Of a DNA stretch of 37,328 nucleotides, positions 37,087-37,328 are shown piece by piece. This DNA comes from Acidobacteriota bacterium (GTDB lineage Bacteria > Acidobacteriota > Terriglobia > Bryobacterales > Bryobacteraceae), in contig VFZY01000039.1 of the NCBI GenBank assembly GCA_016870915.1, positions 1 through 37,328 on the forward strand, in the 5' to 3' direction. Position numbers and translations under genes: made by a program. How positions within the stretch are numbered: the first letter of the stretch is position 1; each line of letters opens with the position of its first letter. Below the pieces are notes generated by a model. It saw nothing but the letters and a program-made list of their open reading frames with translations, did no database searches and was not told where the DNA came from.

Positions 37087-37328
37087 CGGAAAGCCGCATT
37101 CTCTGGCATATTACTGAGTGCATAAGTAGGTAGACATCTGGTAAAATGGATCATGCCCAAGCGAGATGCCCGATCTCTTGATCACAAGACCTTGGAAGAG
37201 ATCCGCATCCGCGCCGTCGAGCGAGTGCAAGCGGGCGAGAGTCCAGAGGTGGTGATCCAGGCACTGGGTTTTGCCCGGGCCTGCATCTACAACTGGCTTG
37301 CAGCCTACCGGGCAGGGGGATGGGGAGC
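37061..37328 (+). mobile_element. Left end of an IS630-family insertion sequence (partial)
   Basis: The DUF4331-like reading frame loses similarity right after the TA at 37059-37060. IS630/Tc1-mariner elements insert at TA, and an IS630-type transposase begins 92 bases later, so the element probably starts at about 37061 (ACCCGTTTTTCTCACGGG). The right end and the matching inverted repeat lie outside the window, so the boundary is inferred. Confidence 0.55.
37153..37328 (+). CDS. IS630-family transposase, N-terminal part (runs off the window)
   Basis: Reading frame open from ATG 37153 to the window end, 58 complete codons. It begins MPKRDARSLDHKTLEEIRIR and continues with a helix-turn-helix of the type found at the N-terminus of IS630 transposases (VQAGESPEVVIQALGF, then IYNWLAAYRAGGW). 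This domain binds the element's ends; the DDE catalytic domain lies beyond the window. Intactness of the whole gene cannot be judged. Confidence 0.85.
   Translation, partial: MPKRDARSLDHKTLEEIRIRAVERVQAGESPEVVIQALGFARACIYNWLAAYRAGGWG

Noticed and set aside
36849-37160. Extension of the gatB frame upstream of ATG 36848
   Set aside because: It runs through the insertion element and the DUF4331-like remnant on the other strand; GatB homologues begin close to the chosen ATG.

Overview
This window looks like a chromosomal segment from an acidobacterium of the Solibacter/Bryobacter/Paludibaculum type. Three sequence clues support that: a C-terminal extension resembling the 'Solibacter' TIGR03437 domain on a secreted phosphatase, a giant TonB-dependent receptor with an N-terminal carboxypeptidase-regulatory-like domain, and a TIGR03790-type protein. 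The DNA is strongly GC-rich and gene-dense, with many 4-22 bp gene overlaps. The assignment is inference from protein families; there is no rRNA here to confirm it.

Layout. (1) 151-3300: large Oar-like TonB receptor, followed by terminator-like hairpins and an IscA-type Fe-S carrier (3449-3772). (2) 3790-12359: a cobalamin riboswitch followed by eight tightly packed genes for corrinoid uptake and late assembly: BtuB-like receptor, CobQ, BtuF, BtuD, BtuC, CobS, CobC-like phosphatase, CobT. (3) 12391-14500: FtsX/MacB-type ABC permease, its LolD-like ATPase and a small cupin. (4) 14572-17747: Tat-exported SelA-fold PLP protein, a 95-residue unknown, a YggX-like protein, a thymidylate-kinase-like protein, and an overlapping degenerate paralogue that has lost the P-loop. 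(5) 17728-24135: purple-acid-phosphatase-like protein (minus strand), then M24 peptidase, AccB, AccC and ArgG. (6) 24197-29509: mostly exported proteins: a cytochrome c/PHM-type copper monooxygenase fusion, a TPR protein, a small cytochrome c, a TIGR03790 protein and a BsuPI-domain protein. (7) 29583-31388: TypA/BipA GTPase. (8) 36848-31395, minus strand: GatB, an esterase, an orphan ABC ATPase, then a PduS-like corrin reductase overlapping a PduT-like BMC-T shell protein. (9) 36955-37328: a short remnant resembling the start of a DUF4331 gene, apparently cut by an IS630-family element whose transposase runs off the window end.

How they work together. Region 2 is a coherent B12 module: import across both membranes, then amidation, nucleotide-loop activation, ribazole transfer and dephosphorylation, all plausibly under one riboswitch. 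PduS is known in other bacteria to reduce corrinoids for microcompartment B12 enzymes, so regions 2 and 8 may be functionally linked, although no microcompartment enzyme lies in this window. The most unusual items are the tandem kinase/pseudokinase pair, the isolated pduS-pduT pair, the heme-copper fusion, and a recurring -10-like hexamer placed 7-8 nt before start codons, which suggests leaderless transcripts.
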